Source of the DNA: Acidobacteriota bacterium | GTDB lineage: Bacteria; Acidobacteriota; Holophagae; Holophagales; Holophagaceae | Direction of reading: 5' to 3' | Length of the DNA stretch: 64,000 nt | Assembly: GCA_021794095.1 (NCBI GenBank) | Contig: JAJYRN010000008.1 | Coordinates: 34,525-98,524 of the forward strand | Shown: piece by piece, positions 59,689-64,000 of the stretch | Numbering within the stretch: position 1 is the stretch's first letter | Layout of the letters: every line of letters begins with the position of its first letter | The notes under the pieces: generated by a model | The model's database searches: none | What the model was told of the DNA's origin: nothing | The model's input: the letters and a program-made list of their open reading frames with translations, nothing else | Made by a program: the position numbers and the translations under genes

Positions 59689-60835
59689 AGATCTTTTCGA
59701 TGACGGACGCGATGCCCTGGCCGCCGCCGATGCACATGGTGGCGATGCCGTACTTGCCGCCATCGGTCTCGAGGCGGTTCAGCAGGGTGGTGATGATGCG
59801 GGCGCCACTGGCGCCGAGGGGGTGGCCGATGGCGATGGCGCCGCCCCAGGCATTGACCTTGGCCATGTCGTAGCCGCCCTCACGGATCACCGCGATGCTC
59901 TGTGCCGCGAAGGCCTCGTTGAGTTCGATGGCGTCAATCTGATCCAGCTTGAGGCCCGCGCGGTCCAGCACCTTCTTCACGGCAGGCACCGGGCCGATGC
60001 CCATGCGATCGGGCTCCACGCCGGCCACGGCACCATTGATGATGCGGGCCCGGGGCTTGAGGCCCAGCGACTTGGCCAGGGATTCCTCCATGACCAGCAG
60101 GAAGGCCGCGCCGTCGGTGACGGGCGAGCTGTTGCCCGCAGTGACGGTGCCCTCGGCCAGGAAGGCGGGTTTCAGGGTGCCCAGCTTCTCCAGGCTGGTG
60201 TCGGCGCGCACACACTCATCCTGCTGCAGGGTGAAGAGCTTGCCATCGAGGCCCTTGGTCTCGAAACGGACGATCTCCTTGTCGTACTTCCCGGCCTTCC
60301 AGGCGGCGGCCGCCTTCTGGTGGCTCTGGAAGGCGAACTCGTCCTGCTCCTTCCGCGAGATCTTGTATTCCTTCGCCAGGTTCTCGGCGGTGATGCCCAT
60401 GGAGCAGTAGGCCGCGGGGAAGGTTTCGCTGATGTAGGGATCCACGCTGGGATTGAAGCCCATCATCGGCACCTTGGACATGCTCTCCACGCCCCCGGTC
60501 AGGAAGAGATCTCCGGCGTTGGCCAGGATGGCCCGGGCGGCCATGAGCATCGTCTCCTGGCTGCTGCCGCAGAACCGGTTGATGGTGGCGGCGCCGGCGG
60601 TGATGGGCAGACCCGCGCGGAAGCTGATGAGGCGGGCCATGTTCATGCCCTGCTCGCCCTCGGGCATGGCACAGCCCACCAGGACATCCTCAAGACTGGA
60701 CCAGTCCTTCAGCAGGGGCTTGAGGGCCTCGATGACCACGGACCCGAGTTGTTCGGGCCGGGTGGCGGCATAGGCGCCCTTGACGCCCCGTCCGACGGGG
60801 GTGCGCTTGGCTTCAACGATGACTGCGGATCGCAT
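59687..60835 (-). CDS. fadA: Acetyl-CoA C-acyltransferase (thiolase, FadA)
   Basis: Cleaves 3-ketoacyl-CoA in the last step of beta-oxidation. 382 residues. Catalytic Cys in NRFCGSSQ (about 89), the His in GGAIAIGHPLGASG (about 339), and the second Cys in CIGGGQG (about 369) are all present; NEAFAAQ also matches. First gene of the minus-strand fadA-fadB pair. Genes for acyl-CoA dehydrogenase or ligase are not adjacent. Its start faces glgC across a 209-base spacer in which I see no clear operator. Confidence 0.95.
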   Translation of the reverse strand: MRSAVIVEAKRTPVGRGVKGAYAATRPEQLGSVVIEALKPLLKDWSSLEDVLVGCAMPEGEQGMNMARLISFRAGLPITAGAATINRFCGSSQETMLMAARAILANAGDLFLTGGVESMSKVPMMGFNPSVDPYISETFPAAYCSMGITAENLAKEYKISRKEQDEFAFQSHQKAAAAWKAGKYDKEIVRFETKGLDGKLFTLQQDECVRADTSLEKLGTLKPAFLAEGTVTAGNSSPVTDGAAFLLVMEESLAKSLGLKPRARIINGAVAGVEPDRMGIGPVPAVKKVLDRAGLKLDQIDAIELNEAFAAQSIAVIREGGYDMAKVNAWGGAIAIGHPLGASGARIITTLLNRLETDGGKYGIATMCIGGGQGIASVIEKI

Positions 60836-61044
60836 GGGACCTCCGGGTGAACTCTCAGAAGAGCTGGTGTGGCAGAGCCTAGCATCCGTCCAGCCTGCGT
60901 GAAGCCCCTACCGTGAGTCGGGTGGGATCTACCTCGAGTCCGTGCGATCCGCACCTTGACGGGCATAGGGGATGGACAGATCTTTCTTTTTGAATCCGCG
61001 CCACTTCCTCTCCGATCTGGAGCGGATCCGCACCCGGAGGCGGC

Positions 61045-62304
61045 ATGCCTCTTACCGAGTCGTACTTAAGTCCCCGCCGCGTCCTGACTGTGCTCCTGGC
61101 CGGTGGACGCGGACGCCGTCTGGCGGATCTCACAGACTGGGCGTCCAAGCCCGGCCTCGATTTCGGGGGGAAGTTCAAGATCATTGATTTCACGCTGTCG
61201 AACTGCGTGAACTCGGGCTTTCGCAGGATCGCCGTCCTCACGCAGTACAACTCCCACCGCTTGATCGAGCATCTGGCCTTCGCCTGGAGCTTCCTCCCGG
61301 CCGCGCTCCAGGAATTCATCCACATCTGGCCTGCCCAGCAGAGCCTGGAGAAGGAATGCTGGTACAACGGCACGGCGGATGCGGTGTTCCAGAACGTGGA
61401 CAACATCCGGAAGTTCGATCCCCAGCATGTGCTGGTTCTGGCCGGGGATCATGTCTACCGGATGGACTACAAGTACTTCCTGCACGATCACCTGAACCAC
61501 GACGCCGACATGACCATCGCCTGCCTGGAGGTTCCGCGCCTTTCCGCGCGCGGGTTCGGCATCGCCGAGGTGGACAAGGGGAATCGCATCCTCTCGTTCG
61601 TCGAAAAGCCCGAGGATCCACCCGCCCTCCCGGGCCATCCGGACATGGCCCTGGCCAGCATGGGGATCTATCTCTTCAAAGCCGAATTCCTCTTCGACGA
61701 GCTGATGCGGGATGCGCGGACGGAATCGGGCCATGATTTCGGCCACGACCTCATCCCCTTCCTGGTGCGCAAGGCGCGGGTGTTCGCCCACCGGTTCGAG
61801 CGGAGCTGCATTCCGAACCCCCTCAACCCCGAGCCCTACTGGCGGGATGTGGGCACCGTAGATGCCTACTGGGAAGCCAACATGGACCTGGTCTCCGTGC
61901 AGCCGGCCTTGAACCTCTACGATTACAGCTGGCCCATCTACACCCACCAGGAGCAGCTGCCGCCCGCGAAAATCGTCCACCGCGACGATGTCCGACAGGG
62001 TTCCGCCGTGAGCAGCCTCATCTCCGGCGGGTGCATCGTATCCGGGGCCCACATCCGGGATTCCCTCCTGTTCACCCGCAGCCGCGTCCATTCCTACGCC
62101 CAGCTGCAGGAGGCCGTGGTCCTGCCCAGGGCCGACATCGGCGAGCACGCCCGGCTCCGCCGGGTGGTCGTGGACCGCGGCTGCCTCATTCCGCCCGGAC
62201 TCGTGGTGGGAGAGGATCCTGACGACGATGCCCGGCGCTTCCACCGCACCGCGAATGGCGTCACCCTCATCTCTCAGGCCATGCTGGACCGGCTGAACGG
62301 GTGA
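61045..62304 (+). CDS. glgC: Glucose-1-phosphate adenylyltransferase GlgC
   Basis: Makes ADP-glucose, the donor for glycogen synthesis. 419 residues: the nucleotide-binding start VLAGGRGRRL with SKPGLDFGGKFKIIDF (about 17-50), the substrate segment GTADAVFQN, the GDHVYRMDY motif (about 133-141), SFVEKPEDPP, and a C-terminal beta-helix. Downstream glgA begins two or three bases after its stop. The 209-base upstream spacer contains TTGACG at about 60957-60962, but no convincing -10. Confidence 0.95.
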   Translation: MPLTESYLSPRRVLTVLLAGGRGRRLADLTDWASKPGLDFGGKFKIIDFTLSNCVNSGFRRIAVLTQYNSHRLIEHLAFAWSFLPAALQEFIHIWPAQQSLEKECWYNGTADAVFQNVDNIRKFDPQHVLVLAGDHVYRMDYKYFLHDHLNHDADMTIACLEVPRLSARGFGIAEVDKGNRILSFVEKPEDPPALPGHPDMALASMGIYLFKAEFLFDELMRDARTESGHDFGHDLIPFLVRKARVFAHRFERSCIPNPLNPEPYWRDVGTVDAYWEANMDLVSVQPALNLYDYSWPIYTHQEQLPPAKIVHRDDVRQGSAVSSLISGGCIVSGAHIRDSLLFTRSRVHSYAQLQEAVVLPRADIGEHARLRRVVVDRGCLIPPGLVVGEDPDDDARRFHRTANGVTLISQAMLDRLNG

Positions 62305-62306
62305 CC

Positions 62307-63734
62307 ATGCGCGTGTTGTTCGCAGGAACGGAACTCTTCCCCCATGTGAAGGTGGGCGGATTGGCGGATGTGATGGCCGCCTTGCCCAAGGCGCTGCGCG
62401 CCCTGGGGGCCGATGTGCGCCTGCTGCTGCCCGGCTATCCGGCCCTGAAGCGGGTCACCGCGCCCCTGGAACCCGTGATGGCCCTGGGCAATCTGATGGG
62501 TGGCGGCGAGGCCCGGATCCTGCGGGGGCGATGCCCGGCCGGCCTGCCCCTCTACCTGCTGGACCAGCCGGCCTTCTTCCACACGGACGAGCCCTACGCC
62601 GCCAGCGGCGAACTGCCCCTGCGGTTCGGGGCCCTGGCCTGGGCCGTCGCGCACCTGGGGCGGAACGGCGATGGCCAAGGCTGGCGGCCGGATCTCGTCC
62701 ATGCGCACGACTGGCCCACGGGCCTGGCTCCCGCCTACCTGGCGCTGGGCGGCGAGCCACGCCCCCGCACGGTCCTCACCATCCACAACCTCGCCTACCA
62801 GGGCCTGTTCCCCGCAGACCTGCTGGAGCCCCTGGCGCTGCCCCTGGACGCGTTCCAGCCGGACGGCGTGGAATTCTACGGGCGGATCGGGTTCCTGAAG
62901 GCGGGGCTGGTGTACGCGGATGGACTCACCACCGTGAGCCCCACCTACGCCCGGGAAATCCTGGGGCCCGCAGGCCTGGGCCTGGAGGGCGTCCTGCGCC
63001 AGCGCAATGGCCGCCTCCGGGGCATCCTCAACGGCGTGGACGAAACGGTCTGGAACCCCGCCACCGATCCCCACCTGCCCCGGCTCTACGGCCCCGACCA
63101 CCCGGAGGCCCGCAGCGCCGGCAAGGCGGAACTCCAGCGGGAACTAGGTCTCCAGGAGGCCCCCGGCGCCTTCCTCGTAGCCATCGTGAGCCGCTTCGCC
63201 GCCGAGAAAGGCCTCGATCTGGTGCTGGAGGCCCAGCCCTGGTTCGCGGCACATCAGGTCCAGCTGGCCGTTCTCGGTCAGGGCGAACCGGAGCTGGAAG
63301 CCCGATTCCTGGCTGCGGCGAGGCTGCACCCGGGCCAGGTGGCCGTCCACCTCGGCTATGACGAGGGCCTCTCCCACCGGATGTACGGGGGCGCCGATGC
63401 CCTGCTGGTGCCGAGCCGCCAGGAACCCTGCGGGCTCACCCAGATGTATGCCCTGCGCTACGGCGCGCTGCCCATTGTGCGGGCCACGGGCGGGCTGGCG
63501 GACACGGTGGTGGATGCCACGACCGAGGCGATGGCCGCGGAACGGGCCACAGGCTTCACGTTCCTGGAGCCCCAGACCGCTGCCCTGCAGGGCGCCCTGA
63601 CCCGGGCCCTGGCGCTCTTCCGGGACCACCCCGCCGCCTGGGCTGGCCTCCAGCGGCGAGGCATGGCCCAGGATGCCAGTTGGCGTCCCGCCGCCCAGGC
63701 CTATCTCGCCTTCTACGAGCAGCTTTTGGGTTGA
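62307..63734 (+). CDS. glgA: Glycogen synthase GlgA
   Basis: Extends alpha-1,4-glucan from ADP-glucose (GT5 family). About 475 residues with the N-terminal KVGGLADV glucan/ADP-glucose site (13-20), HAHDWPTGL (about 133), TVLTIHNLAYQGLF (about 153), and a C-terminal NGVDETVWNP and VPSRQEPCGLTQMYALRYG (about 370). ATG 62307 matches GT5 N-termini; a GTG at 62301 overlaps the glgC stop. A tandem repeat starts seven bases after its stop. Confidence 0.95.
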   Translation: MRVLFAGTELFPHVKVGGLADVMAALPKALRALGADVRLLLPGYPALKRVTAPLEPVMALGNLMGGGEARILRGRCPAGLPLYLLDQPAFFHTDEPYAASGELPLRFGALAWAVAHLGRNGDGQGWRPDLVHAHDWPTGLAPAYLALGGEPRPRTVLTIHNLAYQGLFPADLLEPLALPLDAFQPDGVEFYGRIGFLKAGLVYADGLTTVSPTYAREILGPAGLGLEGVLRQRNGRLRGILNGVDETVWNPATDPHLPRLYGPDHPEARSAGKAELQRELGLQEAPGAFLVAIVSRFAAEKGLDLVLEAQPWFAAHQVQLAVLGQGEPELEARFLAAARLHPGQVAVHLGYDEGLSHRMYGGADALLVPSRQEPCGLTQMYALRYGALPIVRATGGLADTVVDATTEAMAAERATGFTFLEPQTAALQGALTRALALFRDHPAAWAGLQRRGMAQDASWRPAAQAYLAFYEQLLG

Positions 63735-63740
63735 TACCAA

Positions 63741-64000
63741 ACGAGGGGGACGCAGAGCGGCCGCAGGCCGCGGGCGGTCCCCTTCGTCTGGCATCAGGCG
63801 ACCGGGGCGGGCTCTGCCCGGCGCGGGCGCGGGGAGCGCGAGGGGGACGCAGAGCGGCCGCAGGCCGCGGGCGGTCCCCTTCGTCTGGCATCAGGCGACC
63901 GGGGCGGGCTCTGCCCGGCGCGGGCGCGGGGAGCGCGAGGGGGACGCAGAGCGGCCGCAGGCCGCGGGCGGTCCCCTTCGTCTGGCATCAGGCGACCGGG
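63741..64000. repeat. 97-bp tandem repeat array (about 2.7 copies), running off the window
   Basis: Identical units begin at 63743, 63840 and 63937, so the period is 97 bp with no difference seen between the two whole copies. Each unit holds a stem of the paired-hairpin repeat type (63741-63751 with 63777-63787, one G-T pair) and a long GC-rich palindromic stretch. It starts just after glgA and is cut by the edge. There are no unique spacers, so it is not a CRISPR array. Confidence 0.88.

Noticed and set aside
60972..61187. Small plus-strand frame starting MDRSFFLNP before glgC
   Set aside because: It runs into glgC in another frame, has an Arg/Pro-rich end and no clear ribosome-binding site.
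63743..64000. CRISPR array
   Set aside because: The 97-bp repeats are contiguous with no unique spacers, and no cas genes are present.

Overview
The window is GC-rich, densely packed bacterial DNA with short spacers and many stop/start overlaps of the ATGA or GTGA type. The gene set is that of a free-living Gram-negative, motile bacterium: TonB/ExbBD, a CusCBA-type RND efflux pump, an outer-membrane porin, MotAB, fused SecDF, c-type cytochromes, beta-oxidation and glycogen synthesis. From recalled protein resemblance only, I would place it in Acidobacteriota, class Holophagae (Geothrix/Holophaga-like). That is inference. I saw no transposase, integrase, phage gene, CRISPR array or rRNA.

Layout. 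1-9.9 kb: a truncated hybrid sensor kinase, hemX-like and hemA, motAB, a tRNA-type methyltransferase, a bifunctional rel and a NUDIX hydrolase. 9.9-24.9 kb: an accessory metal (probably copper/silver) island. It holds three paralogous small secreted YHS/TRASH-like Cys proteins, a membrane cytochrome c, a PmtA-like methyltransferase, a sensor kinase with a degenerate ATPase, the cusCBA operon with two tiny companion genes and a Cys-rich leader gene, a heme-motif porin, and a CusRS-type two-component system. 24.9-33 kb: an FAD oxidoreductase, mazG, an AroD-AroE fusion, an NtrC-like regulator without the sigma54 contact motif, moxR, a RodZ-like protein and tRNA-Gly(CCC). 33-46 kb: a minus-strand operon (PA-domain protein, aroB, TPR protein, LolB-like protein), an ABC exporter, rlmF, a DUF4440 lipoprotein, then a plus-strand series: TPR/ATP-grasp protein, ThiE-AroK fusion, metallophosphoesterase, PilZ protein and ArnD-like deacetylase. 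46-64 kb: tgt-yajC-secDF, tonB-exbB-exbD-exbD, a DUF512 radical SAM protein, an EF-G-like GTPase, fadA-fadB, and glgC-glgA.

How genes work together. The copper island combines periplasmic efflux (CusCBA), candidate periplasmic metal-binding proteins and a dedicated two-component system. Three shikimate steps are spread over the window, two of them in fusion proteins. Tgt, YajC and SecDF form the widespread tgt-yajC-secDF cluster. TonB with ExbB and two ExbD proteins makes a complete energy-transducing complex.

The most unusual signals are: (i) an intergenic repeat found three times just after a stop codon, with a conserved outer stem and, in two copies, a second 15-bp stem whose arms differ by compensatory changes; (ii) an exact 97-bp tandem array at the right edge; (iii) a 39-bp second copy of the ABC exporter's 3' end with only synonymous differences, which looks like the scar of a lost paralogue; (iv) a 15-bp repeat of the tRNA-Gly 3' end 197 bp downstream, like a remnant attachment site; (v) the ThiE-AroK fusion and the orphan TPR/ATP-grasp enzyme; (vi) the trio of secreted YHS-like proteins around the efflux operon. 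I do not see a clear complete new defence or mobile system.
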